Positions 9,341 to 18,502 of a DNA stretch of 39,230 bases are shown here, in pieces (position 1 is the first letter of the stretch; each line of letters starts with the position of its first letter). Source of the stretch: Paracoccus haematequi (GTDB taxonomy: Bacteria > Pseudomonadota > Alphaproteobacteria > Rhodobacterales > Rhodobacteraceae). The notes under the pieces were generated by a model. It was not told where the DNA came from. It ran no database searches and saw only the letters and a program-made list of their open reading frames with translations. Location: NCBI RefSeq assembly GCF_900631945.1, contig NZ_UZWE01000015.1, positions 1 through 39,230 on the forward strand, in the 5' to 3' direction. Made by a program: the position numbers and the translations under genes.

Positions 9341-11385
9341 TCAGTTCTCAACCAGTTGCCTTTGTTCCCGACGATGCAGTCCCCGCGCCGACCATGGCGC
9401 CGCGCCACCACGCGCCCCTGGGGCAGTTGCTGCTGGAAGACGGCGCCGTCGATCCCGGAAACCTGCTGAAGGCCACCGTGATGCGCGGGCGGCAAAGCAG
9501 CCGCCTGGGCCAGATCCTTCTGTCGCAAGGCTGGGTCACGCCCGAGGCGCTGCTGCGCGCGCTGTGCCGCCAGTGGCGGACCTCGGCGCTCGATCCCGCG
9601 CGGACGCCGGGCGATCCGCGCCTGATCGACGCCTTGGGCGCGGAATTCTGCCTGGCCAACGCCGTCCTGCCCTGGCGCCGCATCGGCGGCGTCACCTGGA
9701 TCGCCACTGCCCGGCCCGAGCTTTTCGCCGACCTGATCCCCGGCCTGCCCGACGGCTTCGGCCAGGTGCGGATGCTGCTGTGCTCCGAGGACCAGGTGCA
9801 GGCGGCTGTCCTGGCCTCGCGCCGCATCGCCATGATCCGCAAGGCGGAAATGCGCGTGCCCGCCGCCGAATCCTGCCGGTCCCGGAACGAGGCGCGGACC
9901 GGCCGCATCGCCTTGGGCGCCATGGCGGCCCTGGCGCTTGGGCTGTGGCTGGTGCCGGTGGCGGTGCTGTCGGCGCTGACCCTGTGGGCCACGTTGTCGC
10001 TGGTCGCGCAAAGCGGTCTGAAGCTGGCGGCCCTGATCGCCACTTGCCGCATCCAGGCCGAGGAGCGTGCCCAGGCCGAAGACCTGGCCCAGGGCCGCGC
10101 CGCGCGGGCGGAAATGACCGGGCCGCTGCCCGTGATCTCGGTCATGGTGCCGCTGTTTCGCGAAAGCGATGTCGCGGGCAAGCTGGTGGCGCGGCTGTCG
10201 CGCCTGGATTATCCGCGAGAGCTGATGGACATCCTGCTGGTGATCGAAGCCAGCGACCAGGTGACGCGCAACGCCCTGCAAGGCGCCCGCCTGCCCGGCT
10301 GGATCCGCGTGGTCGAGGTGCCGAACGGCCCCGTCCAGACCAAGCCCCGCGCGCTGAACTATGCCTTGAACTTCTGCCGGGGCGCGATCATCGGCGTCTG
10401 GGATGCCGAGGACCGGCCCGATCCCGACCAGTTGCACACCGTTGCGCGCCGCTTCCACTTTGCCGCCGCCGACGTGGCCTGCCTGCAAGGCGCGCTGGAT
10501 TACTATAACCCGCGCACCAACTGGCTGGCGCGCTGCTTCACCATCGAATACGCGGCCTGGTTCCGGGTGATCCTGCCCGGCGTCGCCCGGCTGGGCCTGG
10601 TCGTGCCCCTGGGCGGCACCACGCTGTTCTTCCGCCGCGACGCGCTGGAACAGGTCGGCGCCTAGGACGCCTGGAACGTGACCGAGGATGCCGATCTGGG
10701 CGTGCGCCTGGCCCGGCGCGGCTGGCGGACCGAGATCATCGACACCACCACGGATGAAGAGGCGAATTGCCGCGCCCTGCCCTGGATCAAGCAGCGGTCC
10801 CGCTGGTTGAAAGGCTACGCGATGACTTGGGGCGTCCATATGCGCAGCCCCCGCCTGCTGTGGCGCGAACTTGGCGCGTGGCGCTTCATCGGCTTCCAGA
10901 TCCAGTTCCTGGGCAGCCTGTCGCAATACCTGCTGGCCCCGGTCCTGTGGAGCTTCTGGCTGCTGAGCCTGGGCCTGCCGCATCCGCTGCGCGAACCGCT
11001 GGCGGGCGTCTGGGGCGGCTATGCGATCCCGGCGCTGTTCGGGACGTTCGTCGCGTCGGAACTGCTGTCCATCGGTGTCGGCATGTGGGCGGTGCGGGCG
11101 GATAAGCATCGCCACCTGATGGCTTGGGTGCCCAGCCTGCACCTGTATTTCCCGCTGGGCTGCCTGGCCGGGTGGAAGGCCATCTACGAGGTCGTGGTCA
11201 AGCCCTTCTACTGGGACAAGACCGCGCATGGCATCTATGACGCCGCCGATACGGGGGTGCCCGAGGGGACTGTCTCGATCCCCCTGCTGGGACAGATCGG
11301 CGACCCGGCCCCCACTGCCCGGCCCGCCGCGCCGATCGTGGATATCGCCGCGCCGCCTGCCGTGCCGATCCGCAAAACCGCCTGA
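9337..11385 (+). pseudogene. Membrane glycosyltransferase (GT2, NfrB-like) interrupted by an amber codon
   Basis: Read through, the frame would encode 682 residues. Residues about 24-80 form an MshEN/GspE-N-like tandem motif (PLGQLLLEDG, then RLGQILLSQG). Hydrophobic helices follow (about 190-230), then a GT2 domain from about 265 with the metal-site motif DAED (356-359). Codon 443 is TAG (10663-10665). After it, the same frame continues DAWNVTEDADLG (TED at 449-451), QRSRW (486-490) and the C-terminal membrane helices. Homologues have Trp at this position, so one base change (TGG to TAG) explains the stop. The truncated product would lack the catalytic base and the QxxRW motif. A GTG at 10678 could start the second half separately. 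Alternatives are a sequencing error or amber readthrough. The likely role of the intact protein is synthesis of a surface polysaccharide. Confidence 0.8.
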
Positions 11386-11390
11386 CCCCT

Positions 11391-11414
11391 GGCGGCCTGC
11401 CCCGGCAGGCCGCC
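11391..11414. terminator. Palindromic terminator between convergent genes
   Basis: GGCGGCCTGCC (11391-11401) and GGCAGGCCGCC (11404-11414) are perfect complements. The hairpin sits in the 34-bp gap between the glycosyltransferase and glnE stop codons and could serve both strands. No T run is present. Confidence 0.5.
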
Positions 11415-11419
11415 GCTTG

Positions 11420-14212
11420 TCAGCCCGCCTCGACCGGCAGGGCCGCGTCGATCAGGGACGCGGCCTCGGTGCAGCGGTCGCGCAGCCGCCGGGCCAGGTC
11501 GTCCACGCCGGTCGCGCCGCTTTCCCGCAGCAGGAATTCCTGCCCGCCAAGCCCGATCTCCTCCATGTCCAGCGGCTTCGCGGTCAGCAGCCGCCCCGAG
11601 GCGTGAAGCCGCCACAGAAACCGCCAGATCGACCCCAGCCGGTCCGCGTCCGCCGCAGCGATCAGCCCGGCCCGCCGCCCCGCTCGCAGTTGCGCCAGCG
11701 TCCCCCGCGCCGGATCGCCCGCACGCAACGCCAGCGATTGCGCCAGCAGGTCGATGTCCTGCAACCGCCCCGGCCCCACCTTGGCCTCCCACGCGCCATC
11801 CAGCGGACGGGCGGCGAAGATCCGTTCGCGCATGTCCGCCAGATCGGGCATCACGCGCGGGTCGCGGCCGCGGCTGCGCAAAACCTCCAGCCGCAGCGCC
11901 TCGACATCATGGGCCAGCCCCTCGGCCCCGTCGCCCGCCCAGGCCGCGACACGGGCGCGGGTCAGGGCCAGATGCTCCCAGGTCCAGGCCTCGGTCATCT
12001 GATAGCTCTCGAAGCTCTGGATGGCGGTCGCGACCGGGCCTTGCCGCCCCGACGGGCGCAGCCGCATGTCGACCTCGTAGAGCCGCCCCTCGGCCGTGGG
12101 GGCCGACACGGCGGTGATCATCGCCTGGGTCAGCCGCGCGTAATAGGGGCGCGCCGCCAGCGGGCGCGGCCCGTCCGAGGATTCGGCCCCTGCCGCGTCA
12201 TAGATCACGATCAGATCCAGGTCGGATCCCGCGTTCAGGGTGCGCGCGCCCAGCGAGCCCATGCCCAGCACCACCGCCCCGCGTCCCGGCGGCGCGCCGT
12301 GCTTGCGGGCGAAATCGGCGGCGGTGACGGGAAACAGCGCACCCAGGCAGGCATCGGCGATATCGGCATACTGGACGGCGGCCTCGTCCGCGTCGATCAG
12401 CCCACGCAGGTGATGGACGCCGACGCGGAAATGCCATTCATGCGCCCAGCGGCGGGCATTGTCCAAGGCGGCCTCGTATCCGCCGCCCGGCCCGGTCAGC
12501 GCCGATTGCAGCAGCCGGTCGGCATCGGCGCGCAGCCCCTGGGCGCCCGGCCAGGGCGAAAAGAAGCTGCCCCCCAGCACCGCGTCCAGCACCGCCGAAT
12601 GCCGCGCCAGATAGGCGGCAAGGCCCGGCGCGCTGCCGCAGATGTCGACCAGCAGGTCGACCAGTTGGGGATTGGCCTCGAACAGGGAAAAGATCTGCAC
12701 GCCCGCAGGCAGCGCCGACAGGAAGGCGTCGAAGCGCGACAGCGCCTCGTTCGGGTGGCCGGTGCGGGCCATGCGCGACAGCAGTTCCGGTTCGACACGG
12801 CGGAAGATCTGCTGCGCGCGGGCGGACCGCAGCGCGGGATAGGTCTGCCAGCGGTCGATGATCGCCTGCGATTCAGCCGAGATCGCGGGCCGCGCCGCCG
12901 TCTCTGCGGGCGCGAAGAAGCTTTCGGTCAGGTCGTGGACATCGTCCAGCCGCGCGCGCAGCCGGGCAGACCAGGCATCCGCGTCGGCATCGCCCATCAT
13001 CGCCGCGATCAGCGCCACCCCGGCCGGATCGCGCGGCAGGCAATGGGTCTGGGCGTCGTTGACCATCTGGATGCGGTGTTCGATGTCGCGATGCTCGCGA
13101 TAGTGATCGGTCAGCTGCCGCGCCACTTCCGCCGGGATCCACCCCTTGTCCGCAAGGGCCGTCAGCCCGCCCACGGTGTCGCGTTGGCGCAAGCCGCGGT
13201 CGCGGCCGCCCGCGATCAACTGGCGGGTCTGGGTGAAGAACTCGATCTCGCGGATGCCGCCGCGCCCCAGTTTCATGTTGTGGCCGGGAATCTCCAGCCG
13301 CCCGCCCAGGCCCTTGTGGTCGCGGATCCGCAGCCGCATGTCGTGGGCGTCCTGGATCGCGGCGAAGTCCAGGTGCTTGCGCCAGACAAAGGGCCGCAAT
13401 TCGCACAGGAAGCGTTCCCCGGCGGCGATGTCGCCCGCAGCCGCCCGCGCCTTGATGAAGGCGGCGCGTTCCCAGGTGCGTCCCTCGGCCTCGTAATAGG
13501 CCAGGGCGGCGGCGGTCGAGATGCAGACCGGAGTCACCGCCGCGTCGGGCCGCAACCGCAGGTCGGTGCGGAAGACATAGCCGTGCTCGGTCACGTCCGA
13601 CAGCATCGTGGCCATCTTGCGCGTGGCCCGGATCAGCGCCGCCCGCGCCTCTTGCTGGTCGGCCTCGGCATAGGCGGCCTCATTGAACAGCACGATCAGG
13701 TCGATGTCGGAACTGTAGTTCAGCTCGCGCGCGCCGCCCTTGCCCATCGCCAGGGCGAAGATGCCGCCCGCATCGGCTGCGGTTTCAGGCAGCTTGCCCC
13801 GGCGGCGTTCCTGGGCCACCTGGACCCGCAGCGCCAGGTCGACGGCCCGGTCCGCCAGATCGGACAGCGTGCCCGTCACCTGTTCCAGCGGCCAGACGCC
13901 GCCCAGGTCGGCCAGGGCGGTCAACAGCGCGACGCGGCGCTTGGCCCGGCGCAGGGCCACCGCCAGATCATCGGCGGACAGATCCTCGAACCCCGCCGTC
14001 TCTCGCGCGACCACGTCGTCATGGTTCAGCGCGCCGGGCAGCCAGTCGGCCTCTTTCGCCAGCAGCCCGGCCAGATAGGGGCTGCATCCGGCGGCACCGC
14101 CGATCAGGTCCGACAGGGCCGGATCCTGGGACGGGAACAGGGCAAGCACATGCCGCGCCCGGTCGGGGTCGGCGGCGATGGGGCGGCGGGTGATGCGGGC
14201 TGCGAAATCCAT
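11420..14212 (-). CDS. glnE: Bifunctional glutamine synthetase adenylyltransferase/deadenylase
   Basis: GlnE adds AMP to, and removes it from, glutamine synthetase, setting its activity by nitrogen status through PII. The protein has 930 residues (E. coli 946). Two nucleotidyltransferase domains are visible. The N-terminal (deadenylase) one has ELNYSSDIDLIVLF with Asp169/Asp171. The C-terminal (adenylylating) one has NAGSDLDLIVIYD with Asp664/Asp666. Further family motifs include GRGGIREIEFFTQ in the N-terminal half and RLRPSGRQGPVAT and EAWTWEHLAL in the C-terminal half. It is convergent with the glycosyltransferase and divergent from bpt across a 206-bp gap in which no recognisable regulatory box was seen. 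Confidence 0.95.
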   Translation of the reverse strand: MDFAARITRRPIAADPDRARHVLALFPSQDPALSDLIGGAAGCSPYLAGLLAKEADWLPGALNHDDVVARETAGFEDLSADDLAVALRRAKRRVALLTALADLGGVWPLEQVTGTLSDLADRAVDLALRVQVAQERRRGKLPETAADAGGIFALAMGKGGARELNYSSDIDLIVLFNEAAYAEADQQEARAALIRATRKMATMLSDVTEHGYVFRTDLRLRPDAAVTPVCISTAAALAYYEAEGRTWERAAFIKARAAAGDIAAGERFLCELRPFVWRKHLDFAAIQDAHDMRLRIRDHKGLGGRLEIPGHNMKLGRGGIREIEFFTQTRQLIAGGRDRGLRQRDTVGGLTALADKGWIPAEVARQLTDHYREHRDIEHRIQMVNDAQTHCLPRDPAGVALIAAMMGDADADAWSARLRARLDDVHDLTESFFAPAETAARPAISAESQAIIDRWQTYPALRSARAQQIFRRVEPELLSRMARTGHPNEALSRFDAFLSALPAGVQIFSLFEANPQLVDLLVDICGSAPGLAAYLARHSAVLDAVLGGSFFSPWPGAQGLRADADRLLQSALTGPGGGYEAALDNARRWAHEWHFRVGVHHLRGLIDADEAAVQYADIADACLGALFPVTAADFARKHGAPPGRGAVVLGMGSLGARTLNAGSDLDLIVIYDAAGAESSDGPRPLAARPYYARLTQAMITAVSAPTAEGRLYEVDMRLRPSGRQGPVATAIQSFESYQMTEAWTWEHLALTRARVAAWAGDGAEGLAHDVEALRLEVLRSRGRDPRVMPDLADMRERIFAARPLDGAWEAKVGPGRLQDIDLLAQSLALRAGDPARGTLAQLRAGRRAGLIAAADADRLGSIWRFLWRLHASGRLLTAKPLDMEEIGLGGQEFLLRESGATGVDDLARRLRDRCTEAASLIDAALPVEAG

Positions 14213-14418
14213 GCGCGGCAGACTAGCCCAAGGCCCTTCGCCGTCAACGCCCAGTTCGGCGCCCTGTTCGGCGGGCCGCTCAAGCTTTAACCCTTTCCCC
14301 GCTTGGCGGGTGGTGCAATCATTGTTAGGCTTTCGCGCAGTCGACAGGTTGGAAACACGGATCCTTTTTGGCGCATGATCAGTTCTGGAACGACAATCCG
14401 CCGTAAGGGCCTGCGCTG

Positions 14419-15258
14419 ATGCGTCATACCCTGCCCCATGCGCCGCAATTCTATGTGACGGCTCCGCAGCCCTGCCCCTATCTGCATGGCCGCGCCGAAC
14501 GCAAGCTGTTCACCGCGCTGCATGGCGACAACGCGGCCGAGCTGAACAACGCCTTGTCGCGCCAGGGTTTCCGGCGGTCGCAGAACGTGCTGTACCGGCC
14601 CAGTTGCGAAAGCTGCGTGGCCTGCATGTCGGCGCGGATTCGGGTCGCGGATTTCCAGCCCTCTCGCACGCAGCGGCGGCTGATGCGGCGCAATGCCGGG
14701 CTGAAGCGGCTGGCGACAAGCGCCTGGGCGACCGAAGAACAGTTCGACCTGTTCCGCCGCTATCTGGACAGCCGCCATGCCGATGGCGGAATGGCCGACA
14801 TGGACATCTTCGAATTCGCCGCCATGATCGAGGAGACGCCGGTCAAGACCCGCGTGATCGAATACCGATGCGGCGGGGACGATCCCGAACGGCTGGCGCC
14901 CGGCGACGACTTCCTGGCCGCCGTCTGCCTGACCGACGTGCTGGATGACGGGCTGAGCCTCGTCTACAGCTTCTACCATCCGATCCTGCAACCGGCCAGC
15001 CTGGGCACCTATCTGATCCTTGATCATATCGAGATCGCGCGGGCCGCCAAGCTGCCCTATATCTATCTGGGCTATTGGGTGCCGGGCAGCCGCAAGATGG
15101 ACTACAAGGCGCGCTTTTCCGCGTTGGAGATCTACAAGGGCGGGGTCTGGCAGAATATCGGCGACCCCCAGGATCATTCGAACGAAGCCCATCCCCTGTC
15201 CGTGGATCCGATCGTCGAACAGGTCGCGCGCATCGCCCTGCCGCAGTTCGATCGCTGA
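14419..15258 (+). CDS. bpt: Aspartate/glutamate leucyltransferase (Bpt, arginyltransferase family)
   Basis: A 279-residue aminoacyl-tRNA-protein transferase. Members of the bacterial Bpt group attach leucine to N-terminal Asp or Glu and so mark proteins for ClpAPS degradation. The N-terminal cysteine cluster is present (QPCPYL and [15 protein letters not shown]), followed by QRRLMRRN, and then the C-terminal GNAT-like part with [33 protein letters not shown]. The start follows [14 protein letters not shown], the usual beginning. Whether it transfers Leu or Arg cannot be read directly; Bpt is inferred from length and lineage. The ilv genes follow on the same strand after 142 bp. Confidence 0.9.
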   Translation: MRHTLPHAPQFYVTAPQPCPYLHGRAERKLFTALHGDNAAELNNALSRQGFRRSQNVLYRPSCESCVACMSARIRVADFQPSRTQRRLMRRNAGLKRLATSAWATEEQFDLFRRYLDSRHADGGMADMDIFEFAAMIEETPVKTRVIEYRCGGDDPERLAPGDDFLAAVCLTDVLDDGLSLVYSFYHPILQPASLGTYLILDHIEIARAAKLPYIYLGYWVPGSRKMDYKARFSALEIYKGGVWQNIGDPQDHSNEAHPLSVDPIVEQVARIALPQFDR

Positions 15259-15342
15259 TCCGCGAAAGAAAATTACAATTTTTGCGCGATACGCGTCATT
15301 TTATCCGCGCGACCCCATTGACCCCGTCCGGCCGCCTCCATA

Positions 15343-15373
15343 GTTTGCGCCGACTCGCGGACGGTTTGCGCCG
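15343..15373 (+). repeat. Direct repeat GTTTGCGCCG, two copies 21 bp apart
   Basis: Exact 10-base copies at 15343-15352 and 15364-15373, centre spacing 21 bp (two helical turns), in the 5' region of the acetolactate synthase gene, ending 27 bp before its ATG. Possible operator half-sites; no known protein assigned. Confidence 0.35.
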
Positions 15374-15400
15374 CCGGGTCTTGATGTGATGGAGGAAGGC

Positions 15401-17155
15401 ATGTCCCGAATGATGACGGGTGCAAGAATGGTTGTCGAAGCCTTGCGCGATCAGGGCGTCGATACGGTATTCGGCTATCCGGGCGGGGCGGTACTACCCA
15501 TCTATGACGAGATTTTCCAGCAGAACGACATCACCCATGTCCTGGTGCGCCATGAACAGGGCGCGGTCCACATGGCCGAAGGCTATGCCCGGTCCACGGG
15601 CAAGCCGGGGGTCGTGCTGGTCACCTCCGGGCCGGGGGCCACGAATGCCGTCACCGGCCTGACCGACGCGCTGCTGGATTCGATCCCGCTGGTCGTGCTG
15701 TCGGGCCAGGTTCCGACCTTCATGATCGGCACCGACGGCTTCCAAGAGGCCGATACGGTCGGCATCACCCGCCCCTGCACCAAGCACAACTGGCTGGTCA
15801 AGGACACCGACAAGCTATCCGAGACGATCCACAAGGCCTTCCAGGTCGCCACCTCGGGGCGGCCGGGTCCGGTGCTGGTCGACATTCCGAAGGACGTGCA
15901 GTTCGCCAGCGGCGCCTATGTCGGGCCGAAACAGGTCGAGCCCGCCCGCTATCAGCCGGTCCGCAAGGGCGACATCCAGGCCATCACGCGGCTGGTCGAG
16001 CTGATGGAGGGGGCCGAACGCCCGATCCTCTATACCGGCGGCGGGGTCATCAACTCGGGTCCGGGCGCCAGCCAGCTTTTGCGCGAACTGGCCGAGGCGA
16101 CCGGCTTTCCCGTCACCTCGACCCTGATGGGGCTGGGCGCCTATCCGGCCTCGGGGAAGAACTGGCTGGGGATGCTGGGGATGCACGGCCTCTACGAGGC
16201 GAACCTGGCGATGCACGGCTGCGACCTGATGATCAACATCGGCGCGCGCTTCGACGACCGCATCACCGGGCGCGTGGCCGATTTCAGCCCGCATTCGGTC
16301 AAGGCGCATATCGACATCGACCCGTCCAGCATCAACAAGGTGATCCGGGTCGACATCCCCATCGTCGGCGATGTGGGGCACGTCCTGGAGGATCTGCTGA
16401 AGGTCTGGAAATCGCGCGGCCGCAAGGTCAACAGCCCGGCCCTGCGCCAGTGGTGGGCGCAGATCGAGGGCTGGAAGGCCAAGAAATGCCTTGCCTATCG
16501 CAACAGCGATTCGCTGATCAAGCCGCAATACGCCCTGGAGCGGCTGGAGGCGCTGACCAAAGGCCGCGACCGCTATGTCACGACCGAGGTCGGCCAGCAC
16601 CAGATGTGGGCGGCGCAATACCTGCATTTCGACCAGCCGAATCGCTGGATGACCTCGGGCGGGCTGGGGACCATGGGCTATGGGCTGCCTGCCAGCATCG
16701 GCGTGCAGATGGCCCATCCCGAGGCCCTGGTGATCAACGTCGCGGGCGATGCCAGCTGGCTGATGAACATGCAGGAAATGGGCACTGCGGTGCAGTTCCG
16801 CCTGCCGGTCAAGCAGTTCATCCTGAACAACGAACGGCTGGGCATGGTGCGGCAATGGCAGCAGCTGCTGCATGGCGAACGCTACAGCCAGTCCTGGTCG
16901 GACAGCCTGCCCGATTTCGTCAAGTTGGCCGAGGCATTCGGCTGCAAGGGCGCGGTGGTCAAGGATCCCGCGGATCTGGACGCGGCGATCCAGCAGATGC
17001 TGGATTACGACGGCCCGTTCATCCTGGATGTCCTGGTCGAGAAGCACGAGAACTGCTTCCCGATGATCCCCTCGGGCAAGCCGCATAACGAGATGCTGCT
17101 GGGCGAGGCCGCGACGCTGGGCGTGATCGAATCGGAAGGCGCGGTGCTGGTCTGA
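15401..17155 (+). CDS. ilvB: Acetolactate synthase, large (catalytic) subunit
   Basis: A thiamin-diphosphate enzyme of 584 residues that makes 2-acetolactate (valine, leucine) or 2-aceto-2-hydroxybutyrate (isoleucine). The activating glutamate is Glu52 in [16 protein letters not shown], followed by [11 protein letters not shown]. The ThDP/Mg motif begins [14 protein letters not shown] and ends with FILNN. The central FAD domain has [10 protein letters not shown]. The start at 15401 is preceded by GGAGGAAGGC; an in-frame ATG 15 bases upstream overlaps that ribosome site and is less likely. The small subunit gene follows 134 bp later. The gene may equally be called ilvI; isozyme type cannot be told here. 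Confidence 0.95.
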   Translation: MSRMMTGARMVVEALRDQGVDTVFGYPGGAVLPIYDEIFQQNDITHVLVRHEQGAVHMAEGYARSTGKPGVVLVTSGPGATNAVTGLTDALLDSIPLVVLSGQVPTFMIGTDGFQEADTVGITRPCTKHNWLVKDTDKLSETIHKAFQVATSGRPGPVLVDIPKDVQFASGAYVGPKQVEPARYQPVRKGDIQAITRLVELMEGAERPILYTGGGVINSGPGASQLLRELAEATGFPVTSTLMGLGAYPASGKNWLGMLGMHGLYEANLAMHGCDLMINIGARFDDRITGRVADFSPHSVKAHIDIDPSSINKVIRVDIPIVGDVGHVLEDLLKVWKSRGRKVNSPALRQWWAQIEGWKAKKCLAYRNSDSLIKPQYALERLEALTKGRDRYVTTEVGQHQMWAAQYLHFDQPNRWMTSGGLGTMGYGLPASIGVQMAHPEALVINVAGDASWLMNMQEMGTAVQFRLPVKQFILNNERLGMVRQWQQLLHGERYSQSWSDSLPDFVKLAEAFGCKGAVVKDPADLDAAIQQMLDYDGPFILDVLVEKHENCFPMIPSGKPHNEMLLGEAATLGVIESEGAVLV

Positions 17156-17167
17156 GACTGTCGCGTG

Positions 17168-17280
17168 GGGGCTTTGCCCCTGCCTGCCGACTGGGCGGCA
17201 GGCGTTCGTCGCTGAAAAAGGTCCAGTGGACCTTTTTCCGGGCGCTTCTCACCCCCAGGATATTTCTGCACGGAAGATGA
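17168..17280. promoter_or_regulatory. Three stacked hairpins and a Rhodobacterales-type intergenic motif between ilvB and ilvN
   Basis: Three successive perfect inverted repeats: GGGGC-TTT-GCCCC (17168-17180); GCCTGCCG-N6-CGGCAGGC (17182-17203); and GAAAAAGGTCCA-G-TGGACCTTTTTC (17214-17238), the last with A and T runs like a two-way terminator. They are followed by ACCCCCAGGATATTT (17251-17265). The minus-strand sequence around 30660-30678 has the related motif ACCCCCGAGGGTATT. The element may attenuate or separate expression of the two subunits, or be a dispersed repeat that inserted here. Confidence 0.5.
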
Positions 17281-17289
17281 GGCAGACCA

Positions 17290-17850
17290 ATGAATGCTTT
17301 GAACATCCAGAAGGGCGCGTCCAGCCATTCGGCCTATGATCTGCGCGATCCGAATTCCCAGGTCGAGGAAAGCCACACCCTGGCCGTGCTGGTCGAGAAC
17401 GAGCCGGGCGTGCTGGCCCGCGTGATCGGGCTGTTTTCCGGGCGCGGCTACAATATCGACAGCCTGACGGTGGCCGAGGTGGATCATACCGGCCACCGAT
17501 CCCGCATCACCTTGGTGACGCGCGGAACCCCCGCCGTGATCGCCCAGGTCAAGGCGCAGCTGGGCCGCATCGTCCCCGTCCACGAGGTCCACGACCTGAC
17601 CGTGGAAGGCCCCGCTGTCGAACGGGAACTGGGGCTGTTCAAGGTGCGCGGCCAGGGCGAAAAGCGGGTCGAAGCGCTGCGGATCGCGGAAATCTTCCGC
17701 GCCAACGTGGTTGATTCGACGTTGGAGAGCTTTGTCTTCGAACTGGTGGGGACGCCGTCCAAGCTGGATGCCTTTGCCGACCTGATGCGGCCGTTGGGCC
17801 TGTCCGATCTGGCCCGGACCGGCGTCGCGGCCCTGTCGCGCGGCGTCTGA
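17290..17850 (+). CDS. ilvN: Acetolactate synthase, small (regulatory) subunit
   Basis: A 186-residue ACT-domain subunit that activates the large subunit and confers feedback inhibition by valine. The ACT domain reads HTLAVLVENEPGVLARVIGLFSGRGYNI and is followed by VHEVHDLTVEGPAVERELGLFKV. The C-terminal ALS_ss_C domain holds RIAEIFRANVVDSTLESFVFEL. The length is nearer to IlvH-type (about 160-170) plus a 25-residue N-terminal extension than to the short E. coli IlvN (about 95). No strong ribosome site was seen beyond the GAAGATGAGG stretch just before the ATG. It ends 6 bp from the stop of a convergent hypothetical gene. Confidence 0.93.
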   Translation: MNALNIQKGASSHSAYDLRDPNSQVEESHTLAVLVENEPGVLARVIGLFSGRGYNIDSLTVAEVDHTGHRSRITLVTRGTPAVIAQVKAQLGRIVPVHEVHDLTVEGPAVERELGLFKVRGQGEKRVEALRIAEIFRANVVDSTLESFVFELVGTPSKLDAFADLMRPLGLSDLARTGVAALSRGV

Positions 17851-17856
17851 ACGGGA

Positions 17857-18201
17857 TCAGCCCGCGACGGCGGCCCTGAGAATCGGCTGGGCCGCCATCT
17901 GCTCTCTCGGCTCGGGGGTCGAGGAGACGATTCGCAGATGCGGCTCGGCCGGGGGCGTGTTGGCGCGGAGCATGTCGGGCAGATGCGCGAATTCCTGTTC
18001 TGACAGCATCGTGACACTGCGCGCATGGCGCAAGGCGCCGAGGACTTCGCTTTCCAGTTCGACCAGATCGCCAGGCTGCGGCCAGCAGGCCGTCCGCGTC
18101 AGGTTTTCACGTCCTTGCAGATAGGCCAGAGCCGCGTGATCCTCGCACCAGATCACGGCCTTTTCACGTTCTGCACTGCTCCAGACAACAACGCCGATCA
18201 T
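17857..18201 (-). CDS. Conserved-looking hypothetical protein (114 residues)
   Basis: I do not recognise this family. The chosen start at 18201 (MIGVVVWSSAEREK) has GTGGAGTG upstream as ribosome site. The sequence is soluble, with no signal peptide or membrane segment. It contains AVIWCEDHAALAYLQG, then WPQPGDLVELESEV, and a C-terminal stretch of low complexity. The segment PGDLVELE followed by a short helix-like region suggests a small alpha/beta domain. It is a single gene facing ilvN, with an AT-rich upstream region. Coding is supported by the amino-acid composition and the absence of a better frame. Confidence 0.6.
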   Translation of the reverse strand: MIGVVVWSSAEREKAVIWCEDHAALAYLQGRENLTRTACWPQPGDLVELESEVLGALRHARSVTMLSEQEFAHLPDMLRANTPPAEPHLRIVSSTPEPREQMAAQPILRAAVAG

Positions 18202-18502
18202 TCCGACACTCCACACGGATGCCGTGGCATCGCGTCAACGTGATCAAATTTAATTGCACTTTATGTGCATGGTAATTGCGACAAAAGCAAAATTCCGCCG
18301 GTTGAGCAGCTTTTTTTCGGAAAAGTTCGGCTGCTTTCCGCCGCACGCGGTCCCGGCGTGCCGAATTTTCAACAAGGTGCTGTTTTTTCGCCAGCATTTC
18401 ATCGGTTTTTCGGCAATGAAATGCGGGGCTTCGGACAACCCTGGGGTTAACGCGGCGTAAACTGTGGCATTTCCGCCGCAACTTTTGGTTGATATGTCGC
18501 GA
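18202..18502. other. AT-rich intergenic region with a 9-bp inverted repeat
   Basis: About 300 bp without a gene, much lower in GC than its surroundings. It contains TGCAC-TTTAT-GTGCA (near 18254-18268), a perfect 9-bp inverted repeat GCATTTCAT (18394-18402) with ATGAAATGC (18416-18424), and a weak CtrA-like match TTAA-N7-TAAAC (18447-18462). It probably holds the promoter of the hypothetical gene at 17857-18201. A small RNA is possible but not shown. Confidence 0.45.

Noticed and set aside
10663..10665. Pyrrolysine or other recoding at the amber codon
   Set aside because: No stem-loop or recoding context was recognised and the expected residue is Trp, a one-base change from TAG; a nonsense mutation or a sequencing error is simpler.
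11228..14290. A 1020-codon plus-strand open frame across glnE
   Set aside because: It is antisense to glnE, which has both nucleotidyltransferase motifs; the plus-strand frame has no domain.
18447..18462. A fourth CtrA box (TTAA-N7-TAAAC)
   Set aside because: It has one mismatch in the second half and lies about 250 bp from the nearest start codon, so it is not placed like the other three.
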